Source: Ceratotherium simum simum (taxonomy: Eukaryota; Chordata; Mammalia; Perissodactyla; Rhinocerotidae). From it: 64,000 nucleotides of DNA. The position numbers were made by a program, and so were the translations under genes. The notes below the pieces were generated by a model. It was not told the DNA's origin, searched no databases, and worked only from the letters and a program-made list of their open reading frames with translations. Below, in pieces: positions 10,196-21,619 of the stretch. Each line of letters opens with the position of its first letter. Position 1 is the stretch's first letter. Where the stretch lies: assembly GCF_000283155.1 (NCBI RefSeq), contig NW_004454166.1, positions 12,354,869 to 12,418,868 of the forward strand, given 5' to 3'.

Positions 10196-10430
10196 CCTGG
10201 CAGCAGCTTCCATCCCATCCTGCAGCCCCTCACTCCCACTCTGTTGGCCTCTGCAAGTTCTATATTGCTTTCTTTGCTTCCATTAACTGCAAATGCCCTT
10301 TTCTGTAAATACTTCCCCTACCAGAATATCAGCTACTGGAGGCCAAGGCATGTGTCCTTCCTTCTTCTGTAGCTCAGGATCTGGCCCAGAACAGATCTTA
10401 TTGTGTATGGAATGGACAAATGTCTTTAGC
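10196..10430 (+). repeat. L2 LINE 3' region
   Basis: 'cactcccactctgttggcct', 'accagaatatcagctactgg', 'aggccaaggcatgtgtcctt' and 'ctggcccagaacagatctta' match the L2 3' UTR order. Confidence 0.6.
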
Positions 10431-10885
10431 AGGGAGATAAGAGCAAATCAGTAAAGGTATCATTGATTGATTCCATGAATGACAGTGTTTGCTGGGACCA
10501 GAATGGAAGAAGACTTTAATGCCCTTTGTATTTTGTTTTCTCAATTCTAATTACTTTAGAACATATGTCATTCTCTCCTCTTCTTCTTGCTCCTCTTCGT
10601 AACCTTCACTTCCCCCTCTGCCTCCTACCTCAAAGCCCAAAATTGGAAGATCAGTGAGGGACATGAGCATTGTATGGACTATTGGCAGCACTCATCAGCC
10701 CAGAATTCATGGAGCATCCCTCTGGAGAGTTAAGTAAGAATGAGCCAAACCTAGACTATCCAGGAAGCACATTAGGTTTATAAATAAAAGACAGAGGAAC
10801 ATGGGATTAAGTCATAAAAGGGATATAAGATCCAGTCAGAGAAAGGAGTAGGCCAGCCAGGTAGCTGCCCAGGACACCAAATGTA
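10431..10885. other. No gene or repeat family recognised
   Basis: Includes a short pyrimidine-rich run at about 10573-10625. No further structure recognised. Confidence 0.5.
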
Positions 10886-11275
10886 TTAGTCAGGATGCCA
10901 AATAGATCCCCCAAATCTCAGGGATATAACACTACAAAAGTTTATTTCTTGGTCACGGCACATGTCTAATGCAGGTCAGCACAGGGCTCGGCTCCATCTA
11001 GTCATTCAGGGACCCAGCCTGGCAGTGGAGTGAGCCATCATGTTGTAACACTACTATCTTAACACATGGCTTCAGGGTTCACCACTGCAAGGGAAGGGAG
11101 AGAGCAGGGGACTCACCCTCTCTTTTAAACCCCATGGCCAGAAACGACACGTATCACTTCCACTCAGGGCCCACTGGTTAGAATTCAAAATGACCCATCT
11201 AACTGCAAGAAGATTAGAATGTGAGGTCCTCCTAGATGCTCATGAAGGAGAGAAGATGAAAATAGGGATACAACC
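10886..11275 (+). repeat. Ancient interspersed repeat, family not assigned
   Basis: The phrases 'tattagtcaggatgcc', 'aaaagtttatttcttggtca', 'cattcagggacccagcctgg', 'cgacacgtatcacttccact' and 'agaattcaaaatgacccatc' in this order recur in mammalian genomes as one element of about 400 bp. I recognise the pattern but cannot name the family. Confidence 0.5.
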
Positions 11276-12149
11276 AGAAGTCTCCACTACAAATTTTTAA
11301 ACATCAGAGGAATGAGTCAAAATACAGTAGCAGTTACCTCAGGTTTCCACTTACATACCTGGTACAACTGAACTTACTTCTACTCTCATTGAAATAGAGG
11401 TCCCCCTCAATTGGAAATTTTATAACCACTGTTCACTGGGGGTCACCCTAACTGTTGGTTAGTTTTATTATGGAGGTTGCTCAGCACAACACTGGCCAGG
11501 CAACCAAGCCTGAGACCAGCCAGCTGATTGTTCCCGGAAGCCAGAAGAAAATTTGAAACCATATCATACTTAGGGTCACGCCACTTACCGGCAATAAGTG
11601 ATTTTGTGTAATATTTAAATTTTAATCCTTTTAATAGGCTTCCCAAAAAGTTGTCTGGGTCAGAAAATCACACCAAAAAGCTGAAGAGAGAATGAGAATG
11701 AGAAACAGAAAAGTGGAAAACTTTGGCTGAAAGGCAAACCAGGAAAAGCAATTTTTAAACTCCTTTTGAATGAGACTGTGCAACTATATTCTTGGAAGTT
11801 ACCTTTATCTTTCTGAGTATGAGTGACTTACACTATCTAATTATAAGTAATGAAAAAACTGTGAACTGGACGGTTATGCCAAATACGTTAAAATGTTAGG
11901 TCAGCATCAATACGTGTAATGAATTCCTCATTTTAAATTTAAACATAAAGAGAAAGGAATTCAATTTAATAGAAAATCAGTTTCTCTCCTCTCCCACTAA
12001 AATAAACAGTGAGCAAATTTATTGTAAACATTGACATGAGCAAATGTCAAATTAGCTGCCTGAGGCACCCACATCTCCACTCAGGCCTGGGCACAATATA
12101 GCTCTGACAGAATCAGAGCCAACTCTTTCTTTCTTAGGTAAAAGGAGGC
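11276..12149. other. No gene or repeat family recognised (0.9 kb)
   Basis: AT-rich after about 11650. The small frame at 11443-11646 (minus) has no recognisable domain. Confidence 0.5.
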
Positions 12150-12365
12150 ATCTTGATGTAGACAAAGACATTGAACTTGGATATAACAGTATGTAAGTAG
12201 TGGCATGGCAAGTTATTAGTCAATTTGGATAATCTATTTAAACTAGCAAATGACAATAATAATGCTTATCTTGTAGGATTATTTATTTGGTGGAATAAAT
12301 AAGCTACCATATATATAGTGTCTAGCACGAGCCTGCTTGGTAGATAATAGGTCTTCAGTGCCTGG
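12150..12365 (+). repeat. MIR SINE
   Basis: 'ggataatctatttaaactag', 'aataataatgcttatcttgt', 'aggattatttatttggtgga' and 'atagtgtctagcacgagcct' show a diverged MIR core and 3' part. Confidence 0.6.
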
Positions 12366-12449
12366 TCTGAGTTGATTAATGACTGCTGTATCAGGCAGGA
12401 AACTTAAACTTGAGCAAAGCAACATCAACATAAAATGGGTTAACTCAAC

Positions 12450-12550
12450 AAAATGTGCCTCAGCTTTCTTTTCTCCAGAATAGGAATGATAATACCTGCT
12501 TCCGCCTTCACAACAGAGCTACAGAATTGATGGAGATAAAGTAGAAGAGA
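12450..12550 (+). repeat. MIR SINE fragment
   Basis: 'gtgcctcagctttcttttct' then 'ggaatgataatacctgcttc' and 'attgatggagataaag' correspond to the MIR core. Confidence 0.6.
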
Positions 12551-13394
12551 GACCTTTGAACTCTTAGAGAAGAGACACTAGAGAAATCCAAACTATTATT
12601 ACTTGTCTTAGCTGAGTAACACTAGGGGATTTTCCCCACCAGGAAACAGCTCTCCACTCCTCAGAATGCATATTGTCCATATCAAGCAAATGCTACAGTG
12701 CTGACCTATTTGCCAACGTCAAATAGAATCTTGGCAATGCTTTTAGTTAATCGAGTTCATTATGCTTAAGGACACAGCGTCGGGTGAACAGGAAAATACC
12801 AAGAGAGCCTGCTTCTGCATTCTGCATGTGGGAGTGACTGAACAGGTTTGGGGTGCTGACTCATCAGCAATGAAAGAGAATTAAACTGAACCTTGCCCTT
12901 AGTTTTCATGCTATTTTGACATTCCTGGGATTTCCCATTTTCTATTCCACCATCCAATGGCAGAACCCTTCTCTTCTAGGGAACACGGATCCAAGGCCAC
13001 TTTTCTTGGTGACTTATATTTGGCATTTGGCCAACAATAGCTGTCCTTTTAGAGCCAACAAATGAGATTTCACTCATACAAAAACCAGCGTTTTTACTTC
13101 CACAATGGGAGAGAATCATCCATGAAAACTTCGGTTTGAACTGATTTAGAGCCCACTTTGGCAAAGGGGGAAAAAATGTGTTTTCACAGTTGCTCCAAAT
13201 GGTAGTGAACCCTCGTACAGGCCCACAGCCTAAAAGAGGCAGCTGGTAAAATCTGCTCAAAAACCTTGTCAGTAAAACAAACTTTATTTCTCTGAGACCA
13301 ATCCCTCCTGAAAACACCATGGCAGATCCTTGCTGGAATTCTGAACAGTGAGCACACTGCTGACAAAAACATGAGTCCCTGTCTTCAAAGAAAC
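12551..13394. other. No gene or repeat family recognised (0.84 kb)
   Basis: Carries a minus-strand frame of 148 codons (12976-13422) with no recognisable domain. I treat it as a chance frame. No repeat family was seen. Confidence 0.5.
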
Positions 13395-13570
13395 TGAAGT
13401 CTTTGAGCATGAACTGTCTCATTAATCCTCATGACATATCTATAAGGAAGTCAAAAACTGTCATTATTTTTTTCCCATTCTGCAGATTTTATGCACTCCA
13501 ACACTTGCCTGGAGTAACAGGACACGTTTGTGGCAGAGCCCAGCCTCCAGGACTGGCCAGACTCCTGGGA
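13395..13570 (-). repeat. MIR SINE
   Basis: 'tctcattaatcctcatgaca', 'attctgcagattttatg' and the following degraded block match reverse-complement MIR. Confidence 0.55.
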
Positions 13571-13599
13571 AATTACTGGTTTCCAGTGGGTTCTGGTGT

Positions 13600-13790
13600 C
13601 ATCATATGGTCATTCACTTATTCACATGCTGGGCAAACATTCATTGAATGCTGACTTTGTGCCAGGCACTGAGTGGTGTGCCAGGATAGGGAACTGACTA
13701 AGGAAAAGTCCTGCCCCAGAGAAATTTACAGTCTAGGAGGGGTAGGCTGGGTAGTAAACAGGTAATTACAGGAAGATCCAAGAACCACAG
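13600..13790 (-). repeat. L2 LINE 3' region
   Basis: 'aaacattcattgaatgctga', 'ctttgtgccaggcactgagt', 'gaaatttacagtctaggagg' and 'taaacaggtaattacagg' are the reverse-complement L2 3' UTR in order. Confidence 0.8.
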
Positions 13791-13794
13791 GCAA

Positions 13795-14230
13795 CACAAC
13801 TGAGTAGTTAAGAGCATGCCAGGTGTAAGGGAGATATGGGTTCAAATTCCTGCTCAGCCTCACATTTGCATTTTTCCATAGCACTTCTTTCCTTTTAACT
13901 TACTATATAATTTACCTGTTTATTGTTTATGCACACGCACATACACGCACGAAACACTGGAATATAAATTCTATGAGGACAGGGATTTTTTGTTCAAGGA
14001 TGTGTCTCCAGGGCCTAAAACAGTGCCTGGCATGTAACCAGTGTTGAATAACCATCTGTTGAATAAATGAATTCACTACACGTCCCTTTGAAATGTACTC
14101 ACCCTCTTTGAGCCTCAGTTTCCCCATCTATAATATAGCAGTTGTTGAGAGGATTGGATTAGGTAACATATACAAGTGCTCAGCACAGAGCCTAGACCAT
14201 AATAAACAAAGTGGCCATAATTGTTAAATA
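13795..14230 (+). repeat. MIR SINE split by an L2 insertion
   Basis: The left half has 'tgagtagttaagagcatgcc' and 'atgggttcaaattcctgctc'. The right half (from about 14098) has 'ttgagcctcagtttccccat', 'gttgagaggattggattagg' and 'gtgctcagcacagagcctag'. The intervening 200 bases are L2. Confidence 0.75.
13871..14072 (+). repeat. L2 LINE 3' end inserted in a MIR
   Basis: 'tttttccatagcacttcttt', 'aatttacctgtttattgttt', 'tctatgaggacagggatttt', 'aaacagtgcctggcatgtaa' and 'ctgttgaataaatga' form the classical L2 3' end. Confidence 0.85.
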
Positions 14231-15424
14231 TTGAGGATACAGTGGTCTCCAGTGCTAAGGGAGCATTAATAAGCATTAATAATCTCTGCTTGAGGATGGC
14301 AGGGGATCCTGCAATGTTGAGTCCTGAAGAATGAGTAGTAGAATGTTGCTAGAAGGGAAAAAGGAAAGGAAAAGGACTCAAACCAGCATGAAAGACAAGA
14401 CCAAGGCCAAGAAGCTGTCACTGGAAGCTACTCTGGAGCCCTAGTGTTCTAAAACATCATATTCTATTTTTATTCACAGCCCTCCATTCCCGTGCCCCGA
14501 AAGATTTCTGTACTTCAGAGGTACCTTCTCCTGGATGGCTTTCAGGACCGAGCATAGAGCAAAAGTCTCCCAATTCTTCCTAGACGGGTCTCTCCTTTGA
14601 GGCCCTGCCACAGGCTGGACTCTGTGTGCTCAGTACAAACCCACCAAATGAGGCTGGCCGTGTAGTGACTACAACAAGTAAAACAAGAAGCTTTCTGCTC
14701 GATGACACATCTCTGATTCAGTCTGCCCTGACAAAGCTGAAGATTAAGTTTCCTTGCCTAAAGCTGCAAGGAGAAACATGACACCCCTTACTGGCTACGA
14801 GTGGAACAGGCTTTATTAACGCAGCCTTAATTATATTCCATTTTGAGAGTCAATAGTTTCGATTGCAACACCACATGAAACCACGGTGAGATGCACCCCA
14901 TGGGACTCTGGCCACAAACGAGATGGGAAAAGTGCCTCCGAGGCAGTGACCTGCTTCTGCCAGCCAGTCAGCAGTGAGCAGCCTGGAGCCCGTGCCCAGC
15001 TCTTGGGGAGCCCCAGAGGTGGCCAAATCAGGGCAGGGCTGGGATGGCAATCAGCTGGATAATGAGAATCTGGTCTCTATTTATGAAAGAAATGATGTCT
15101 TACTGTGGAAACTAAGAAGCAAATGTGGCAGGACTTACATACAGCCTAAACTTGCCAGGGAAGCAATAAACACAACTATCCACACAGACGAAATTCTTTT
15201 TCATCTAATCATTGCAATCCTTCTCCTCACCCTCAGTTCTAGAAAGAGGCAGAAAATGACCTTTTACTTTTCAGTAGACAGATTAGAATTAATCTTATCT
15301 GAGGCAAGGTAGCTAACCTTGCACTATTTTTTGACGGTCCAATTTTCTCCAAATATTTTGCCTGTTGCCCTACACTTTTCAAATGAGGTTACTGAGGCAG
15401 CTGATTGGTCCAAGGGCTGTGTCT
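14231..15424. other. No gene or repeat family recognised (1.2 kb)
   Basis: The plus-strand frame at 14974-15312 (112 codons) has no known domain. A short direct repeat, gcattaataa, occurs twice at about 14266-14285. Confidence 0.5.
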
Positions 15425-15610
15425 CCATTATAATACTAATAGCTGCATATTACTGAGCATTTACTAGGTACTAGGCATTATGTTAAGAGTTTTACATGAA
15501 TTATCTTATTAAATCTTCACAATAGCTTTATGAGGTGGATATATGTATTTCATTTTTCTAGTTCCCACAGTCAGAAAAGGGCACAAGTGCAGCTCACACC
15601 CAAATCTAAA
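15425..15610 (-). repeat. MIR SINE
   Basis: 'gagcatttactaggtactag', 'acatgaattatcttattaaa', 'tcttcacaatagctttatga' and 'gttcccacagtcagaaaagg' follow reverse-complement MIR. Confidence 0.8.
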
Positions 15611-15639
15611 TGAAGCCCAAGCTAGCACCATTACTTCTA

Positions 15640-15765
15640 CACTCTGCCTCCACTGGACTGCAGAATCTGAGAAGACAGGGACCATGCCTGAGTCATCTGG
15701 GTCTTCCGGGGCCCAGCAGAAGCCCTGATGCACGGTAGGCCTCAGTGATGTTTGGTTAATTAATT
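15640..15765 (+). repeat. L2 LINE 3' end
   Basis: 'gagaagacagggaccatgcc', 'cagaagccctgatgcacggt' and 'gtttggttaattaattaaat' match the L2 3' terminus. Confidence 0.65.
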
Positions 15766-15819
15766 AAATAATTAAATGGGAAATTTTAAAAAATCTTAGA
15801 TTGGAAACAAAGGGGCTAG

Positions 15820-15965
15820 TTGGATGCCAGCTCTTACAGTAATAAGCCATGTAGATTTGATCCAGACACTTCCCCCTAGGCCTTGGCCTTCCCACTTGAA
15901 CGATGAAGCAGTTGGACGAGATGAACTCTGATGGTCTGTGATTCAGGGTCTTGCCCCAAGTTCAC
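15820..15965 (+). repeat. MIR-related SINE (MIR3/MIRc-like)
   Basis: 'ttggccttcccacttgaacg', 'gttggacgagatgaactctg' and 'tctgtgattc' match the MIR relative whose core reads 'ggactagatgatctctaagg...tctatgattct'. Confidence 0.55.
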
Positions 15966-16374
15966 CTAGCCAACCAGCATCCAATGCCTGCATTGGATGC
16001 CTGTCTGCCTCCTCATCTCCCACCTTAAACTCAAATCCACATTCACAGAAATAGGCCCGTAGGCTGACAGCACCTTGGCCCGAGCCCCAGTGAGTCATAT
16101 GTCAGGCTAGGCAGGTATGTAGGCGTGCACATGAGTTACTGCTAAAAATGAAAGGCTGGTGACTGAACCAAACGGAAGAACAGTTAACACAACCAGGAAC
16201 CAGGGTTCTCTCTAATCTCTCAAATGGGAAGAATGACCCTTTGCCAGCCCAAGGGGGACCCTCCCTTCCATCAGGGAGACATGCAACTGTTAAAAGAACC
16301 TTCCTGGACACAGGTGAGGTATTTAAAATTAAAGTATTATCATTTAGTCATGGTCACTAAAGCATGCAGGTCAT
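15966..16374. other. No gene or repeat family recognised
   Basis: Only short frames; a small direct repeat, cattggatgcctg or close to it, lies around 15980-16010. Confidence 0.45.
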
Positions 16375-16685
16375 TTTGCCACATTCAGCCAATTGTTTTT
16401 TAGTGCCTACCCTGTAGCAAGTATGAGATCAGACAAAGAGACTACAAAGAGAAAAAAAATAAATTATTCTTACCTCAAGAGTCCACAATCCTGTGAGGCT
16501 CAACTTTCATTCAAGTTGGACTTGTAGGAGTGAACAAAGAAAGTACTAATTCTGACAGGGACATGGGAAAGAAGGAAGGGTGGCTGGAAATTGGGGCTGG
16601 TTTCTCAGAAGACATGACATTTGATTTACACTTTGATAAAGGAATGGGCTTTGACAGGTGAAAGTGAAGAAAAAGTATTTTACTA
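16375..16685 (-). repeat. L2 LINE 3' region
   Basis: 'gtttttagtgcctaccctgt', 'cctcaagagtccacaatcct', 'tctcagaagacatgacattt' and 'gaatgggctttgacaggtga' follow the reverse-complement L2 3' UTR into ORF2 order. Confidence 0.6.
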
Positions 16686-17257
16686 AAGGTAAATGATTAG
16701 AGAGTGTTAGTTGTCTCACCATGACATGCCTATATGTACATACACACATACAGGCTATCCATATTCAGAATGTCCCTTTGCACATACCTGCACCCACTCA
16801 ACTAGGTTTCTATGGGCCCAGCCCCAGGAGAGCTCACTAGCCATTAGGACAACTGGTCACACTTCTCAAAACAAGATTGAAACACATGTCTCTGTTAAGT
16901 ACAATTTAAACCACATGCTTCTGCCTTATTTCTGCCTAGTTCATCAAAACTGTCTTTCACATTTGAGTTCGGATAGCCAGAAACCTGCCAAGATCTTTCG
17001 TTTTTCTTTTGACATGCAGGAAGTTGTCTTTTTCCAAGAGGAAACACATTGAAATCACAAAAGATTCCAGGCTGCTCTTGGAAGGAATTAGATGTGTTTA
17101 GATTCACACACAAAGTCTGAAAAGGTAGAGATTCTTCCAAGTTGGGTTTATGGGTTCTGCGTGGTCCCAAAGTGCTCTGTGTTTTCCTCTATTTTAATAC
17201 TTATCATAAAACTTAATGTGAATATATAATTTCATAATGTAATACAGGGCCCTAGTG
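16686..17257. other. No gene or repeat family recognised
   Basis: Contains a weak (ACATACAC)n-like run near 16736-16750 and a 113-codon plus frame (16711-17052) without a recognisable domain. Confidence 0.5.
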
Positions 17258-17595
17258 CAGGGATCAGCAAACTAAAGCCTGTGGGCCAAATCTGGCTGGC
17301 CATCTATTTACGTATGACCTGCAAATTAAGATTAGTTTTTTACATTTTTAAATAGTTGAAAAAATTAAATGAATAATACTATTTTGTGATATGTGAAAAC
17401 TATACAAAATTCAAATTTCAGTGTTCCTAAATAAAGTTTTATTAGAACACAGCCATGCTCACTTACTTACACTTGTCTATGGCTGCTTTCGCACCACAGT
17501 GGTAGAGTTGAGTAGTTGTGACAGAGACTATATGACCTGCAAAGCCTAAAATATTTACTATCTGGCCCTTTACAGAAAATATTTCCCAACACCTG
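17258..17595 (+). mobile_element. Non-autonomous hAT-type DNA transposon fossil
   Basis: Starts cagggatcagcaaact, ends acacctg after 'tggccctttacagaaaatat'. Internal motifs are 'aaagcctgtgggccaaatct', 'aataaagttttattagaaca', 'gtctatggctgctttcgcac' and 'gagttgagtagttgtgacag'. These belong to a widespread mammalian hAT family. Flanks ccctagtg and ctctaagg could be a decayed 8-bp TSD. A related copy lies at 29697-29893. Confidence 0.8.
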
Positions 17596-19054
17596 CTCTA
17601 AGGTAATAGGGTGTTCTTGCTGAACTGGACTCTAAGATTTTTTTTATAGGTCTTGATGCTGAAAAAACAAAATCATGTAAAAATTCTCAGTAGTTTTTAT
17701 CTTCTAGGAGCTGAAGGATTGAATTTACCTTTAGGTCATACTACCCTTTGTCCTTTGTTCTTGAAAAATGAATCCAGTAGGCCCTTTAATTACCCAGATG
17801 TAAAGCAATGTACCCTGCCATTATAGTTGAGAAAAAATGAAGTCACCATTAATCTGAATGTAAATGTTTATACTAAGAAGTAAAGAATTCTCTTTGGTGT
17901 ATAAGTTAGATGTTTGTTTTAGCATAGCTATGTCTCTGCAGACTCTGTAGCTTCTTCAGAGAAAGCACTTATTTAGTTTTAATCTTCCCTATGATTGTAT
18001 ATTATTGCTTGTTCTTGGGGAAGAGTGTGTGTGTGTGTGTATGTTTTCTAGAATTTTTTCACACGAGATCAGGAGTACAGACCTAAAAGACTGCAGGAAA
18101 AATGGGGAAGACTCTGCCTTTACTTTAAGCCAGATTTGAGATTAGACTGGCTATGTTTAAGATATCTTAAACTAGACTATGATATTCAAGATGAACAACA
18201 ACCTAGGCTTTGTGAAATGATGATTAAATACTGTATTCTGATGTAATAGTCTTTTGGGGAACATAGGCCTAGGGACAGAGTTTCACCTGTAAAGAATGGA
18301 TGTCTTTGCTATATATTATCCTCAAGAGAAGGACAACATATGAGGACTAAGGAGGCAAGACTGGTCGGTGAGAGAGTGACAGAGGAATAAAACTCTTTTC
18401 TCACTTGGAGCCTTCAAAATTTGAGGTCTAGATTGTGAAGGAGACATACTGCAGGTCAAGGAGACTCCCACAGAGAAAGTAAAATGGTTTCTTTGAGATA
18501 GGTAGGATGGGCAATGACCATTCAGAGGCCCACAGAGAGTGAGTCTGGACCTATGGTCCTTTAAAGCAGACACAGGAAACACAAGTTTTTGAACATTTTC
18601 TTCTTGTACATACCTGCTATAATCTCCAACATTCAAAAAAGTTGTGTTCAAAATGTACAACCTAGGCTCAAGTGTGTGGTGATAAATTAAGAGAAGAGCT
18701 TGCTCCATATTTGGGTGAAATGATAAAGAGGAGAGTAGGACCCTCTCCTGAGCCCACATAGCAGCCAGGATAATCAACTGAGGATGGCCATGCCCAGTGA
18801 AGCAGTGACTGGCAACAATAGAAGCTCCACAGCATGGCAAAGAGGTCATAACAGGTCTACACTAGAGGCCTGTTTATTTACACACATAAGCCACTGTCCA
18901 AGGAACTGTGAGATCAAACTGAGCATGCTTCAAGGAAGATAAATGTTGGCCACCAAAGCTGACAAAGGCTCAAGCCAGTAGCAATAAGTGTTAAAGGGAT
19001 GTGACCTCATTTTATAGTCACAGATTGATGAGGCCTGGCTGTACTCGTTACTTC
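17596..19054. other. No gene or repeat family recognised (1.46 kb)
   Basis: Apart from the (GT)n at 18025-18042, nothing is recognised. It contains the longest reading frame in the window, 18322-18849 minus (175 codons), discussed under findings and not called a gene. Confidence 0.5.
18025..18042. repeat. (GT)n microsatellite
   Basis: About nine uninterrupted GT units between gaagagt and atgttttc. Confidence 0.9.
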
Positions 19055-19165
19055 TCCTGACAGCCTCCACAAAACTGTAAGCTCCTTAAGAAGGGGTAAT
19101 CTTTTTCCATTCCCACATTATAATTCCTGACTCAAAGTTGGATTTGAATACAGTAAATTATCCAA
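19055..19165 (+). repeat. L2 LINE fragment
   Basis: 'actgtaagctccttaagaag' and 'gggtaatctttttccattcc' match the L2 3' UTR block that reads 'ctgtaagctcc.tgagggcag' in intact copies. Confidence 0.55.
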
Positions 19166-19414
19166 CAGAAAGATGTGGGGGTTATTTCCATGCATTCTCA
19201 TTATAAAGAGCCCCCACTTAATCAAGCTTAGGATCTTGCTTTAATATAGGCATTGGAAGTTTTTTAGACAAATCACCTCATAGCTATTCCATTGAGAAAC
19301 ACATATTTCTGCCTCCAAGACTTATATCAGTAAAATGGATGCTTGGGCTACCCAGGATGGCAGATAACTCTCCTTTAATGTGCCAACTTCAGGGGGTTGG
19401 TAATGATTGCCCAG

Positions 19415-19632
19415 AGTGGTGGTTCTCAACCTCATAAGGAGTCTTTTCAGACTTTTTTCCCTAGTCACCTCACCCCCCATGTAATTTTAATGCCACAGAT
19501 ATACCGTATTATCTGTTTATGTACTGTGACCCTTTGGAAAACCACAAACCACTGTAATATCTAAAATTTTTTCATCTACCTAGAACCAAGTTTTGCCCCC
19601 TTGGGTGCCATACTGCCTTGTTGAGAATGTTT
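19415..19632 (+). mobile_element. Non-autonomous hAT DNA transposon (MER5/Charlie-like)
   Basis: Left end gtggtggttctcaacc; right end gccttgttgagaatgtttgg, a degraded inverted repeat of the left end. The interior carries 'tgtgaccctttggaaaacca'. Exact subfamily not assigned. Confidence 0.6.
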
Positions 19633-20030
19633 GGTTCAGAGAGCTCTGCTAATAGGGATTGTGAGACCAGAGTGATGTTCGGCAGGAAAGAGAGCTGGTT
19701 GATGTCTGCCACAGGCATGGAAAAGGGGAGCAGCAGGATGTGAGCTTTGTATTGGGCTAGATGGTCTGTGTAACCTTTACCACTTGAACGTTCTGAGATT
19801 CCATGCTCAGGATGTACGTAAGCTGTGTCTACCTTGCTAAAAGTAATTAGTTATCATTTTTAATGGTTAATCTATTCAGTGTTGATTAGGTATTGATATG
19901 ACTCTCAAATCTGAAAAAAATCTCAAAGTAATCAATTTAATGGTCACAAGCCATGCCATTGCAATGCATTAGAAATTATTCACTTTTGTTCTTGAGTTGA
20001 GGGAACTGAAAAAAAAACAATACACACATG
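19633..20030. other. No gene or repeat family recognised
   Basis: AT-rich towards the right. No recognisable family. Confidence 0.5.
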
Positions 20031-20084
20031 CGATCAGTCACTAATCACTCAAGTTACACGATCAGTCACTAATCACTCAAGTTA
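20031..20084. repeat. 28-bp direct tandem duplication
   Basis: The unit beginning cgatcagtcactaatcactc at 20031 is repeated without change from 20059 for 26 bases. Two copies only. It looks like a replication-slippage duplication and is possibly polymorphic. Confidence 0.95.
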
Positions 20085-20389
20085 TTCAAAGTCAAAAGGA
20101 GGCTAAACTCCTCATTAACTGCTTGGTTGTAAAATGGATGTTGTTGTTTTTTTCTAAGCCTCCCTTGAAACAGCCCACGTGAACTGGACCACTTTCACGA
20201 AGCAGTTCTACAATAGTAAAAATCCCAGGGCAACTCTGCCAAGACCAAAGCAATAGACTCTCCATTCAGAGCATCACCCATTCTGGCCAGAGTGGTGGCT
20301 GCCAAAACTCTTTACATGGGCAAAGAGAGTTAATAGAATCTGCATGGAGTTTAAGCTAATATTGGCACCCCAAGGAGACATCTGTGTTG
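20085..20389. other. No gene or repeat family recognised
   Basis: About 300 bases of single-copy-looking sequence between the duplication and an L2. Confidence 0.5.
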
Positions 20390-20975
20390 ACATCTTACTC
20401 TCTCTTTTCTCATCTCTCCTTACTGTTACCAGAGTGACCTCTCTAAAATGCACATCTGAGCATGTCATTCCCCTGCTTACATATTCTGGATGGCTCTCTA
20501 CTGTCTACAGGACCTGTCCAAGTTCTCTGGCAAGGCACACAATGCTCTTCTCAGACTGGCTTGGGTCTACCATTCCTGCCTTCTTTCTGACACCTCCCTC
20601 CTCCAACCACCTCTCCCCTTTTGGCTCTACTCTTTAGCCAAACCAAAACACTAGTTGCTCCTCAAGTCAACCATGTCTTTTCCTACCATTTTTTCTTTGT
20701 AGAAGCTGTACTCCTTCTGGGAGATCTACAGCTGATAAACCTTTCTTCTTCAATACCCAGCTCAGATATCACCACATTTTTGGAGACTTCCCTCATCTAC
20801 CTTCAAGCAAGGTTGATGATATATATCTCATATTGGAGAATTTAGAGGTTCATATCATTGCTACTGCCAGTGAGACAACAAACTTCCTTCAGGGATGAGA
20901 TTGTGTTTTATTCATCTTTGCATTGTCAGAACATAGTAGGTGTTCATTAGATGTTACTGAATGGATAAATAGATA
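20390..20975 (+). repeat. L2 LINE, ORF2 end through 3' end
   Basis: 'gtgacctctctaaaatgcac', 'catgtcattcccctgcttac', 'cccagctcagatatcaccac', 'cagggatgagattgtgtttt', 'agaacatagtaggtgttcat' and 'tactgaatggataaat' follow L2 order. Short frames in it are ORF2 remnants with stops. Confidence 0.88.
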
Positions 20976-21619
20976 AATATTGCTTTATGGAACTGAATTA
21001 GCACAACTGCTACTGATATCCATGTAGTCTGCCAGAACTAGCCAACTTACGGTCGATGTTTCCTCCTTAATTATGTAACTATGGTATTCTGCAGTGTTTC
21101 TCACAGGGTGGGAAACAACTGAAGAATTTTTAAATTATGTGTAGGAGAAGTCTACAGGGACACAATATTAAATAACTGATTCGCATGTTGGGAAAGTTAT
21201 TCTTTTTCCAATCCTATTTCAGTCCTTCTGATCATATAAAGGAGAATGTCTCGTTTTGATATCATATAACTTCAACCCCTCTCTAAAAACATGCTAAAAT
21301 GTCCCTTTTTAACAAAGAGAGCAGGACTTAGACTCAGAGACTTCAACGGGAATTAATACTTAGCTAAATATAAGGACACTGCTTTATTCTCATTGTTTTT
21401 ATTTCTATGGTTACTTTCCAGTCATAGAAAGTGGTATTCATTTTTATTTACTGCGGCAATATGAAGTTTTCTTGTTAAATATACTTATTTAAGTTAAAAA
21501 ATGAGTCAGTTTAAAGAAAAACAATAAGGAAATATTATTACAGTTACTTAGGAGTACTGCAAAAAGAGAGAGGATGGCATCCAACTACTTAGCTAGAGTG
21601 GATAAAATCTTAGAAGGCA
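20976..21619. other. No gene or repeat family recognised
   Basis: AT-rich, single-copy-looking. Confidence 0.5.

Noticed and set aside
12976..13422. 148-codon minus-strand frame
   Set aside because: No recognisable domain, and its 5' end runs into a MIR. Length is within what chance gives in 64 kb read in six frames.
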